Source: Metallyticus violacea
Lineage: Eukaryota; Arthropoda; Insecta; Mantodea; Metallyticidae
Direction: 5' to 3'
Assembly: GCA_030762175.1 (NCBI GenBank)
Contig: CM060830.1
Coordinates: forward strand, 51,023,501-51,087,500
DNA: 64,000 nucleotides
A program made the translations under genes and the position numbers. The notes beneath the pieces are model-generated. The model did no database searches. It had not been told where the DNA came from and saw only the letters and a list, made by a program, of their open reading frames with translations. Of this stretch, positions 46,385-57,599 are shown piece after piece. The first letter of the stretch is position 1; every line of letters starts with the position of its first letter.

Positions 46385-47382
46385 TTTCACTTTTCAGTAT
46401 AGTTATCCTTTATTGCAATATACTTCTCACATCTTTTAATTAACATTTCAATCACCCTCCCCCCCAAGAAGTCTTGTCTGCATAATGGGCATAAACAGCA
46501 TCCATAAGTTCATCACACTTAAATTTCCTCCCTCACAGGTCCTCCTTGAGTTTTGAGAAGAGGAAATAATCACTGGGAGCTAGATCTGGGCTGTAGGGTG
46601 GATGGTCAATCCACATTTCTTCACAGCTTCCTTTGCAACAATAGCTGTGTGCACAGATGCATTGACTTGAAGAAGGTGCACACCAACACTCACTTTTCCT
46701 CGCCTTTTCTCTGTGATGGAAGCATGTAGTCTATATAGTAGGCCAGCATAGTCTCCCCATTTACTTTGGTGTTCCTCTCCTTGAAGTCAATGAAGAGTAT
46801 TCCTTCACAGTCCCAAAATATTGTGGCTATGCTCTTCTTGGTTGACTGACTGACCTTGGCCTTTAGAGGCGGTGCTTCGCCAGGTTTATGCCACTCCATT
46901 GATTCTCTTTTGGACAAGGGATCATAGTAGAGGACCATAATTTCACCTGCTGTAACAATGGTTTGCAGAACTCTCTCATTTCCATGGCAGAGCTCCAAAA
47001 CTGCCTGTCAACAGATGACTTGTTGCTGCTTTTGTATTCAGGAAAGAAGTCTAGGCAGTCATCTTGCACTAACTTTACTCATGTTTAAATGCTCATGAAT
47101 AATTCGAAGGACTGTTGTTTTAGAACCTTGGTGTTATTTCTGTAACTTTGAGCTGCCAGTCTTCCACAAGAGCAATGTTTTTAGGAGTGAGCATCTTCAA
47201 GGGCCGATCTGCATGCTCTTCGTTTTCAATGCTTTCTCGACCCATTTGAAAAAGTTAGACCATTCTTTTATGGTTGAATAAGAGAGGAATGCTTTCCCAT
47301 GCACGCCATCCAATTCCTATTTAATTTCATTTGGATTAAGTCCTTCTTTGGTGAAGAACTTAGTAATGGGTCGATACTCCAT
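46385..47382 (-). pseudogene. mariner transposase pseudogene, near full length
   Basis: Starts on minus at ATG 47382 (MEYRPITKFFTKEGLNPNEI, typical mariner start). It continues through VNFFKW-like and WLPRLLS pieces to an open 102-codon frame at 46690-46998: ERVLQTIVTAGEIMVLYYDP, then SKRESMEWHKPGEAPPLKAK, then IATIFWDCEGILFIDFKERN. The first catalytic residue, normally in TGDETW, reads TAGEIM, so the Asp is Gly. The C-terminal part to 46385 has frameshifts (DLAPSDYFLFSKLKEDL readable near 46590-46540). It is next to the + strand mariner fragment at 45840. Confidence 0.82.
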
Positions 47383-47973
47383 TTTAAATGTCACAATCTT
47401 CTACACATAGCCTTCTTTATGCAACTATATCTGAACAACTGAACACGGCAGAGCAGAAGTTACAGCTGCAATTATTTACTTAACAGATAAGGTATGACAC
47501 CGGATAAGGATATTGTGAAGACGATAATCCATATCAATGAGGTCGGAAACTTTTGGACCTACCCTCGTAGAGTAACAATTGAACATTGTATAGTTTTGAT
47601 GAGATAAAAGTCCTGGCAACTTGTAATAGCTTCTCCTGCAGAATAATAAAAAAAAAATTGAAATATTGAAATAAAATAGCACATTAAATAGGGACATTGA
47701 CATCCCTTTGGAAAGTATAGTATACCAAACAGGCAGCAACTAACCAAAACATTAACCAATAAGATGGGTGGGTGAGTGATACCTGGCAGGGTATTAATAT
47801 TGATAGAGTGCTTGGAGATGGTGCTACTAGCCTAGGGAGAAGCTCTACATGAGGGTGAGTGGAACATCAGCAACATGGTCTTAGCCGGGAATCAAAGAAA
47901 ATGTAATAGTTTATTTATTTTGTTTGTTTACAGATGCTCTTTAACACTCAGGTCATCAGAATTCCATTTAATT

Positions 47974-48107
47974 AAGGGTGTGAAATGGCCACTAAATTTT
48001 TATCAGAGGCCTCTGCTTTCAGGCTTGAGATTGTTTTATGTGTTGTAAATCTAAGACATGAGACCCACAGCTTTACTTCCCTTCGGGAGGAAGCCATATT
48101 TAGGATT
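47974..48107 (-). mobile_element. SINE body fragment, same family as 2374
   Basis: Reverse complement matches the body of the SINE at 2374-2673: ATGGCTTCCTCCCGAAGGGA, GTAAAGCTGTGGGTCTCATG, CTCAAGCCTGAAAGCAGAGG. The tRNA-like head is missing, which is usual for 5'-truncated SINE copies. Confidence 0.75.
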
Positions 48108-48439
48108 TTTATATAACAGTTGTTTAGCAAACATATTGATGGTATCTCTTTTGCTAGAGCTTGTGAAAATTACATTGATCAGATAGAACTGGAGAAAAAA
48201 TAAATAAGAGATTTAAACTATTTGAAAAATGAATTCTGAAGAAAACATACTATGAACAAAATTAGAATAGTAGCTTAGAATTATTTTGAGATGGCTACAA
48301 GTATAGCAACAATATTGTGTGCAAAGCAGTAGTTATGCAGAGTAGCATTGATTTACACAAAAATAGTTACAAAGTAGAAATTCAAAAACTTATAAGTTTA
48401 GTTCGTTGTAACATTTAAGAGAAATTGAGTCGAAATAGT

Positions 48440-48795
48440 AACATACACACCACTAAAATTGAATTAAATGGAAGACTAGTTTCGGGAGCCATCGCTCCTA
48501 TCATCAGTTCCTGGTCGACTGCCGGCCTCGTTGTTTGTGATAGATCGATTCGTCTCTGGTGGAGGTTTGATGAACTTTTGTATTAGTACATCACTTGGCG
48601 GGATTTCGAAATTAAAAACTTTCTCCTTATTCTTCCAAATATAGATATTTTCCCAGACTGTAAGTTCAGTTTTTCCTTTAATATATTTAAGTAATTTTGG
48701 GTTTTTATTAATGTTATGTTGTTCTTTCCAAAAGTGCCAGGCTACCGCCGATTTTTCTTCTTGTTTTTGTTGTATGTTACTATTTCGACTCAATT
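48440..48795 (-). mobile_element. Penelope-like C-terminal remnant
   Basis: The minus-strand 105-codon frame at 48476-48793 reads KSAVAWHFWKEQHNINKNPK, then TELTVWENIYIWKNKEKVFN, then FEIPPSDVLIQKFI. This is the post-GIY-YIG tail of a PLE, with the 3' UTR after it (TTTCGGGAGCCATCGCTCC at 48480-48498 on +). It is a family distinct from the one at 38913, with only about 40% similar residues by eye. Confidence 0.78.
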
Positions 48796-49819
48796 TCTCT
48801 TAAATGTTAATAATTTACACCACTGTTACAAAAGTTCACTATATTTTATACAATTAGTTCGTTGTGTTTTTCTTTCAAAGCAAGACTATATTGAAATTAT
48901 ATTAAAAAAGAAAAATGTATCATTATTTTTTTTTTTATGTTTTAAATTAAAGTTTATTAAAATAGAATATAACATAAGTGGTTGCTTGCATTTTCTATAG
49001 GCTGATTATGCAAATTAATATTTCTGCCCATCTTAGGTGGCATTTTATTAGTGAAATCATTTTTTTAGTGTATAAAGAGTTCCAAATTATGTAGTTTTTA
49101 AACAAACTAACTTAAATGTTTGCTAAATAGGTAGAAAAATAAGTGTATCATATCCTCTAAATTTTATTTTTTGATGTACAATATATATAAAGAAATGCTG
49201 TTTTGAAACACTAAAATAATGCTATTACACTAAAAAATTGGAATAAATAATATGGATATTTCATCAAATATCTTTAGAGCAAAAGTTTCATTATAAAACG
49301 ACTGATGTTTCTTCACCCAGAACAGCATAAATATTTTACATTACTTATTGTAAATCAGTAATATAAGTTGCTAAGTGAGTTTGAAGAGAGATTTAGTGAT
49401 TTTTGTAAAATGCAATCTTCTTTGGATTTATTTTTGAAACCATTCATTGTCATTGCTGCTGACATACCAGAGTTGATATAAATGGAGCTGAGTGAACTTC
49501 AGAATAACTCAGAGAAAAATAATTCATTGTGTCCTAGCTTACTATATTTTTGAGGACAAAGCATGTGAAGTTCAAGACAAGAAGTCAGATCGTGAATCAA
49601 CATCTTGAGAATATTCTGTGCATAGCACTTCCTGCATTAGTACCAACATTGACAATCTAGTGAAGGAAAAAGCATTGCCAAGTTTTTCATTGACATTGTA
49701 AAAAATTAATGTTTTCTTCATTAATTGCTTTTACTTATAAAAATATACCTCATTGAAATTATTTTTCTGTTTAATTTGGTTTTCATGTTAAGTATATTAA
49801 TTCTTAAAAAGAGTAGATC
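48796..49819. other. Unassigned AT-rich intronic sequence
   Basis: No gene, family repeat or exon-like frame seen between the PLE remnant and the SINE at 49820. Confidence 0.4.
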
Positions 49820-50000
49820 GCCTCTAGTGGTCTAGTAGTAGCATTCATGACTATTAATATGAAGGTCCTGGGTTTGAATTCCAGTCAGGCCAATTTGTCT
49901 GAGTAAGGGTTTTTTTTTTTTTTCTTCAGAGTTTTTCCTTATCCTGAGAGGGGGAATGCCATATTGTTTTAAGGTGCCAAGGACTGCAAGCTCATTTGCA
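49820..50000 (+). mobile_element. tRNA-derived SINE
   Basis: A-box-like TAGTGGTCTAGTAGTAGC near 49825 and B-box-like GGGTTTGAATTCCAG near 49870 sit at tRNA-like spacing. A T-rich run and a body containing CCTTATCCTGAGAGGGGG follow. It cannot fold as a full tRNA. Its relation to the SINE at 2374 is partial. Confidence 0.65.
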
Positions 50001-50879
50001 CCATTATTAATTTAATTCATTTAATTCATCCCTACAGACTTATACATACAGTATGTAGTCCACAAACAAATTACAAACATTATGAGAGGATTGGTGCAGC
50101 CAAAGTGACAATATTATTATTTTTTTTTTTTATTATAAAAAGTTTGCAGCCACACCAAAGAACTCTGAGGCTACCTCTAGCCTGCAGCCATACATTAACA
50201 TCCCCAGGTGTAGAGATTTGTCTTGCAAGAGATATTTGACAGAGGGCCTTCCAATCTAGGGTTGTTTTTATTTCTTTGTACATTTCATGAGTGAGTAAAA
50301 CCTATACTTAAATATGCATTTTATGTGTTACATCTATTGGTTCTGATGACCTGTTTGATATTAACTTGGCTTTGTTGTGGTTCATTGAGAGGCTAATAGA
50401 TTAGCAAGCTTTCTTAGATCCAAGAAGTATATGTATTGCAAAATTTCAGAATATTCCTTTCAGAACTGAAAGATTTTGAAATGTCAGTATAGGCTTGCTT
50501 TACATTATGTTAAATCCATTCTTTTATAAAGGACATCAAACAAATAATTTTTCAGTTAGTTAAATATGGTGGACTCAAATTATTTTAAATTCTAAATAAT
50601 GTTTTAGTTTATGCAAAGATATTTTTGCATAACACAAATACATGTATGCATTATCTGCATTTATGTAAATCCTGAATGTAATATTGTGGGAAATAGGGCT
50701 GATTTATGTTATTAAGGATGCAGTATGCAAAGTGCTTCAATAGGTACAATAGAGATAACAGTGTTGAGCAGTTTCGTTTTCTCCATTACAGGCATTAATT
50801 TAGGCATTACTGATTGAATATAAAGATAAGATTTTTTTTAATAGTTCCCGTAAACTTAATTTTTCATCCAAAACCTTAA

Positions 50880-50992
50880 CAAGGTTTAACCTCAACTTGG
50901 GTATTCATTTTTAGTGTAAAAAATGAATACCAAGTTGAGGTTATACAGCCTCTCCATTGCCAACAGCTTTGTAAGTACAATATTTATTAACA
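50880..50992. repeat. Hairpin from Penelope-like terminus
   Basis: Almost perfect inverted repeat at 50888-50942 (arms of about 25 bases, ACCTCAACTTGGGTATTCAT against ATGAATACCAAGTTGAGGT, loop about 5). It is followed by CATTGCCAACAGCTTTGTAA at 50957-50976. That tail matches, in reverse complement, the left end of the PLE at 38913 (GAAGCTGTTGACAATGGAG). Confidence 0.62.
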
Positions 50993-51795
50993 AGGTTTGA
51001 TAAAATATCTATTGTTTCCATCATACTGTAGGCAAAATTAATTTAATTTCTTGACAATCAAAATGTGCTGTAAATTCTGAGTTACCAGCATTGCATTAGT
51101 GCTTTCTTTAATCATAGAGCAGTTTTAGAACTTTGAGTCCGCATGATATTACCACTTATATTATATTTTCTTTTCAATTTTAAAATTAAATCCACAATCG
51201 CCTATGTTTCCAACCTAATATGACCCAGAATACACCAGCCATTTAATGGTTGGCATTGTGAGCAAAGGTCTCATGAAACATGTCAGAATTTTATAATTTT
51301 GAGAGTGAAAGTTGAGAGTGTTTTATCATTGTATCAATATAAATGTTTTTTAACTCCAGAGTGCTTCCTAGTTCGTTGAAGGTAAAGCCACAAAAATGTT
51401 TTTAGCATTTCAAAATATTTTATCTACTAGAGATTTTACCACGTTAGGAAATACTCCAAATTAATTATTATTTACAGTTGATAAAGGAGAAGATAAAAGG
51501 GTGGGGGAGGAAATATTGTAAATAGTTGATACATTGTTATTAATACTTTTGCCTTGGAGCTCAGACCAAGTATTGTTAGATTTCAAATTTAGAACATAAA
51601 GGTGTCTCTGAGAAATAAACCATTTCCAAATTATAAAGCATTATGCAATTATATTTGTGAATATTTTAATGATTCTTAGATCTCATTGCTTGATAATTTT
51701 CATATACAGAATGCTGTGATAAAGTATTAGCAAGAGCTACTCCTCTTTACGCTAGGACATGTCACATACCTGGCCATTTGATAGCTTTGATAGCC
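50993..51795. other. Unassigned AT-rich intronic sequence
   Basis: Nothing recognised. Confidence 0.4.
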
Positions 51796-53753
51796 AAGGC
51801 CTGTTCCACAAAAATATGGTCTAATACGTGCTGTATATGAATTTGTTAGTTAGTCCTGTGTTCCATCCCAGAATATGAGTGCCTCCCAAGAGGAAGGTTT
51901 CAATTAGTAAGGAAAATTTCAAGTACACTTATTTCCTAACAGAGGGCAAGGAACAGGTGGTAGGCCATATGGATTTGTAATTTGTAGTTATTAGTTGAAT
52001 TCTGTTCCACAAGGGTTTGATTACTCTTGTTCTTTAAAACTCCATACTTACAAGTATACACATCATTTATCCTTATTTTGTTCTACAGAAGTATCAGTAG
52101 TCTTGCCATTGTAATGTGTGTAGATTTCTGTACAGGTGTAGGAATATTGGTAACTTCAATAGTGCAACTTTATCTATTTAATAATTTAATTGACCTAAAT
52201 ATGTGAAGAATTAACAAAAGTGATGATAATAATAATGGAAATAATTAATATACAATAATATTTATTTTACTCAGGTAAAATAAATATTTTAAGTTAAGGT
52301 TGTAAGGTCCTCTCTTTCACTTCACCAGGGACAATGTTGATTACAGTGTATACAACTATAACATTAACAATTTGAGAATAACATTTGTTAAATGCTGCAT
52401 TATCAAAATAAATCAACTTTGAGCAATAAACTAAATTGTCATTGTGGCCACCAGTCCTTTATATGGGATAGTACTGTTCCGAGACAAGTTAAGAGGTTTG
52501 GTGTATGGATATAGAGAGAATGGAATTGTTATTCCATAGGAATTTAAATTATAATGAGAAAACAGATCAAAAGATAATGCAAAAGTTGAGGTGCATAGAA
52601 TTTGAGCAGAAGAATAAGAGAGTGCAACTCCATTAAATATAACATCCATTAGATGCCAGGATAAGTCAAAAACTGGAATGATACGATCTGATTTACATAG
52701 GTTGCATACATATTTATGCAGACATTATAAACATGTAGTCTTTGTCCAAGATTTGTCATGATGTCAATTAACAGAATGTTGCATTAATCATAATGTGGCT
52801 TAATGTTGATACTTTTTTCTACCATATTGGATGTGAGAAAACTCTTAAAACTTTCAAGGAATAAAATGCCGAATATATGTGTGTGTGTGTGTGTTTATTT
52901 TTTTTTTTTAATTTTTTTTTTATTTTTATTTTTTATTTATTTATTTTTTTTTTTTTTTGAGTTGGCCAATTAAAATTACTGCTAAATAGAAACTGAAACA
53001 TTTTACAAATGGTTTAATAGGCACTTTTGTTTTAATAGGAAATAGGGATGTATGTAAAGAAAGGATAATTCAATATTTGAGTACAATGAAAATGTTATGT
53101 TAAATGCATTAAAGTATGACTTAGGACTGACATTGCCCTTTTGTTTCAAATGCAATATCATAATTCATGTTGGTGTTTTTAAGGTTCTTGGTAAATGCCA
53201 CAAAATGATCTCTTTCCTTGCCTCATTCTCTTTTAAAATAATCTCTTTTGGCACAATTTTTGCTTGTAATGTAAAAATCGATAGCCAAACATTAAAAAAG
53301 GATATAAATACAAATTATCAAATGGACTAATAAAATAAATGATCATTGCAATAGTGAAAATAGATTTTTCTGCCATTCCTGAACCAAAATTGATGTGCCA
53401 TAGCCATGTGCATGAAAGTATACCAATGTCATCTTGAAGTAGTATATTATGCTTGGATATTGACAAATACATAATAATGTATTTAAATGATTATTTTATT
53501 TCTGAGAAAAAAATATCACATCCATATAGCAGAATTAATAAATAACTGTTGTATGTATTAAAGCATATGAATGTATTACTAAGGGGTGGAAATAACCTAA
53601 TTCAAGTAGCAAACAGTTGTCCCTCCAACTTGCTCTTATGCAACTCATTTGTAACTTTTTACCAATAATTACAAGTGTTTTACATTCTTTTGTGAAACAA
53701 AAAGTTACAAGGACTTGTCTAAACATCTGTAATATATTAGAGGAATAGGGCCC
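51796..53753. mobile_element. Second copy of the inverted-repeat DNA element, about 1.96 kb, reversed
   Basis: Left end AAGGCCTGTTCCACAAAAAT followed by GGTCTAATACGTG. Right end GGAATAGGGCCC at 53742-53753, with GTAATATATTAG before it. Blocks shared with the element at 35444 occur in reverse order: a CTCCATACTTACAAGTATAC block near 52041 and AAAGTTACAAGGACTTGTCT at 53701-53720. The interior is longer than in the other copy and includes a T-rich stretch at 52890-52955. No transposase recognised. Confidence 0.6.
52880..52960. repeat. (GT)n followed by T-rich (TTTA)n tract
   Basis: A short GT run (about 52878-52893), then almost only T and A to 52960. It lies inside the inverted-repeat element 51796-53753. 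Confidence 0.85.
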
Positions 53754-55479
53754 AGAGGACTGCCAGTGATATGGTATACATGTCACAGAAAAGCCAAACT
53801 TTTATCAAAGTTATATTTAGATATTGTCAGAATTGATTTGGAATATACATACTATATATGCAACTATAGCATTTATATTTTATTTAGCAACAACTCATGC
53901 TGTGGCATACTACCATAATGAACTGCTACATAAATCGAATGAATTTTGTTTATATGATTTTACAAGTTATTAGTAGTGGAATATATTTACAAAGCAAATT
54001 ACTGATCTGAAGTAATTTTAAGCATATAGAGTTAAGTGAAATAGCAGATGAATTTATTTTAAACTTTTGCTGGTGTTCCACTACTGTTTGGTACTTAAAT
54101 AGAGAATGAGTTTCACAGAAGAAACTTCGCTCCACGATAAGAGTGCAGTGAAATTGAATATGTCACATGCACCTTCGAGTAAGCAAGTTTGTTGCTTATT
54201 TAGTTTGATTCATTGATACAATGGCAGGATATTGTTACAATTGATGATTTAGTTTGTGCACGAACATAGAAATGCATCTGTTTGTTATTTAGGAAAACTT
54301 TTAGCAGATAATTTCTTTTAAATTATATTTGCTTGGATTTTTGACACTGACTTGTCCAGAAAATAAAAGAGCCAGTGTAATTTAATTGTCAAAAACCCAA
54401 CCAAATATGTAATAGAAATGCATGTAATAATATTCGAAGCTTCAACAGCACCTGACAATGATACAGAGGCTGTTGCATTATGAAACAAAAGCATGTTGAT
54501 GTGTAGAAGCTATATTATTTGTGGAATATTAAGTTTTGTCTCCAGTTGTGTAATATTAGCATAGCTGCACATTTGAGTTCTTTGTAGCTGTTTTTACGAA
54601 ATGATGTTCTTCTTATGTGCTAGGAGAAGAATATTAGATGCATTCCATAGTTTATTTATTTCCAAACCTCTGCTTTCTCATGTTCAGTGGGGCAGATGCA
54701 ACTGCCACAAGGGAATATACAGGGTGTACAGTATTTTACAAATAACTTTATCTTAATACTTTTTACAATAATGTGTGCATAGCTGTCTGAATTGAACTTA
54801 CATATATTTCATTTTATCAATAATTTGTAAGATAGCCTTGGTTGTAAACACCTCTTGTAAATATCTGTAAGCATTGCAGTCATCGTTTCTGTGGTGATTG
54901 AATGCCTTTCCTTTATAGCATTTGCAATAAACCTATCTCTGCTGCATAGGTAAAATTCTGTGAACACTCCATTCTGTATTTTGGCCATAAATGTTCCTCA
55001 AAGTGTCTGGATTATTTCCAAGCCAGTCTTCCCAAACAGTAGAGGATGTTCTTGTCAAATGTTAAATTGAAGTTTTGGCTCTATGAACTCTTGTATCATC
55101 TTGCATAAAAATGTTGGGTTTTAGGTAATGCCCATTTAGAGTACTTGTATTTATAATGGAGCAAACCTTTTCATGGTAATAACAACAACAGTTTTTGAGT
55201 ATCAATTAATGGAACAAACCTTTTCATGGTAATAACAACAACAGTTTTTGAGTATCAATTACATAAAGCTCTGTTTCTCTATGGCTGCAGATGCTGCCAA
55301 TACCATTACCTTTATCCTGCTATATGGTTTGGATGTGTGAATATGTGTTTATTTGCCTACAAATATTGCTATTTAATATTTGGGATTCTTCTAAGTAGCG
55401 TAGCATAATTCACAAATACTGCCTATCTCTCCTCTCCCCCACTCTTGATAAAAGGTTATATTCTCCAAAACTAATCATA
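53754..55479. other. Unassigned intronic sequence
   Basis: Apart from the tandem duplication at 55155, the stretch 54720-55140 begins with CAGGGTGTACAGTATTTTAC, a phrase typical of DNA-transposon ends. On minus it translates to unrecognised peptide pieces such as GTFMAKIQNGVFTEFYLCSR. It may be a further DNA-transposon remnant. Confidence 0.35.
55155..55260. repeat. Tandem duplication, 53-bp unit
   Basis: Units 55155-55207 and 55208-55260 differ at one base by eye (AATGGAGCAAACC against AATGGAACAAACC) and both end GTTTTTGAGTATCAATT. Confidence 0.9.
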
Positions 55480-56350
55480 GAAGCAGCTACACAATACTTT
55501 AGAGATGGGTTGTCAAACTTAAGGCCTCCTCAGTTTTTCCTTGACAATTGGAAATAGGAAAAGGGTTGGTGCGACCCAGATCTAGACTGTATGGTGGATA
55601 GTTCACTAGTGTCGCTTCTGATTCTTGCAGAAGTTCATTTATTTTCAATGCAGTGTTTGCAGGGGCATTTTTGTGGTGAAGCAGCAGTTCTCACAACCCA
55701 GACTTCAGTTTTCTTTCTGTTTGTGTACCAGTTGGAGATGACTGTTTTTTGTTCTTGAAGTGAAATGGTTGCAGTGTGACCACTTGCTGGGAAGAAACCG
55801 GACACCATCTTCAGGCCTATACTTCAACACTTGATCTTCATTGCGAGGTTGTCATTTGGGAAGATATGCATCACTGACTGCCTCTTTAATTCCAGATCAT
55901 ATTGTTAAATGTCACTTTTGTCACCAGTAGAAACATTGTGTACACATCAGGAGCTGCCATTGTAAACAAAATGACAAATCATTTCCTGGCACGATTCCTC
56001 TCTTGCTGCCTTTTGTTGTTCTGTGAGATTGTGGGCTATCTATCAACAACCAAGCTGCTTCACATGAAAATGTTTCTACAGGATTTCTGACACCTGCTGC
56101 AAATGAATGTTTAAGAGACTCATCTGTCTCCCTCTAACTCATTCTCAGGTCATTCTTTACTATGGTTTCTACAAAAGTAATATTTTTGTCTGTAACTACT
56201 CTTGCTGGACACTCCATGTTCTCTTCACCTTTCAAACTGCTTTTCCTGATCTGAACTCTGCAAACCGTTATAGTTTTTACATGAAGGAACAGAACTGAAA
56301 AGCTCTCTGTAGTTTTTCCAGGCATTCTTGCTAACTCAGGCTACATTATA
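55480..56350 (-). pseudogene. mariner transposase pseudogene, third lineage
   Basis: Minus: VVTDKNITFVETIVKNDLRM (56230-56140, the HTH linker), then MVSGFFPASGHTATISLQEQ, then KTVISNWYTN near 55730, then LLLHHKNAPANTALKINELL (55690-55630). LQESEATLVNYPPYSLDLG and GLKFDNP-like sequence follow to 55500. The second catalytic Asp (HHDNAPAH) is Lys. It differs in motif wording from the copies at 46385 and 30960, so it is a separate mariner subfamily. Confidence 0.75.
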
Positions 56351-57599
56351 ATTGTAAAAATTTGTGGCAGGAAAATGCTCCCGAGTCACTTCTATCTTAA
56401 AACATCAGACAGCAAGTGAAAGATCATAATTAACATTTTCGAACAGCTGCAACAATGAATGCTGCATGCTAAGTTCCATTATAGTTACTAATCATACTCT
56501 TTCCAGTACTGCCAACAGGAAACATATCTTTGAAATTTCTTCAAAAACTGAATATTAAATAGCAACCCTTTTATTAAGCTTTGGACAAGACTGCATTTAA
56601 GATTCACCTGTGAATAAAATGTGACTCTTAATTTTCCTGATATCATAAAAACCTTAAGGCCTTATACTCTCTCAGAATGCCCTACAATCAAATTTTTTCC
56701 ATCGGCAAGGGTCTGATTGTTGCACTTAAGTATGGTTCCCAAAGAATTGCATCTAACAAAATCTTTCACAATTGTTTTCCTAACAGTTTTATTCCTTTGG
56801 TGGTAGCCAGAGAAGTTTAATGTTTGTCCCAATACCAATTTTGTGTCACACCATTTGTCTTATCTCTTGGTCTTGGGAAAAAGTTTTGTTGCACAGATTA
56901 TTCTACTACAATCACACACATCTCCACTTCCTCCAATTGAGAGGTTTACTATTCTTGGGTCACAATTTTTGGTACCAAACATTGCAAAAATGTTGGTAAA
57001 CATCTCGCATGCATGTAGATCTTGTATTTAGTAATGAATATGTTCATACTTCAACCCTATTATTACTGCTCACATTTGAAAAATAAGAAATAGCACAAAC
57101 AAAAATAAACAGCAATGTTCAAACAAAAGTTAAAATTCATTAAACGAATCATATAGACATATTGTCTGTTTTCCAACAAACATGGCAAAAACATTACAAT
57201 ATTGTGTTCCTTTATAACATCATCCTATGAGACTTAAATGATAAATGCAGAAGCATGCGTGAACTTGCAAGAGCATAAAGCTCTAAAGAGTAAAGTAATG
57301 TGAAGCGCACAAAATGACACTTGGAAACACAAGACGTGCAGACATGATAATTGACAAAAAAAGCCTCAGAAGCAAAGACGGACTAGTAACCCAATCTGTC
57401 AAAAGCTGCTCAGTTTGTGGAACTATCCTGTACATATTTACTTGCATATTCATATTTATGTCTCTGAATTATATAAATTACAAAAAATTTGCAGCTTTTA
57501 AAGCCTATTTAATAATTTTATTTTAAAAACACATTTGAAAAATGTACCTTTAAAAATTCATGTGTGTTTCAAAAACAGTATTTAACCATTATCTAAATT
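56351..57599. other. Unassigned intronic sequence
   Basis: 56640-57040 has moderate GC and short frames only. No family recognised. Confidence 0.35.
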
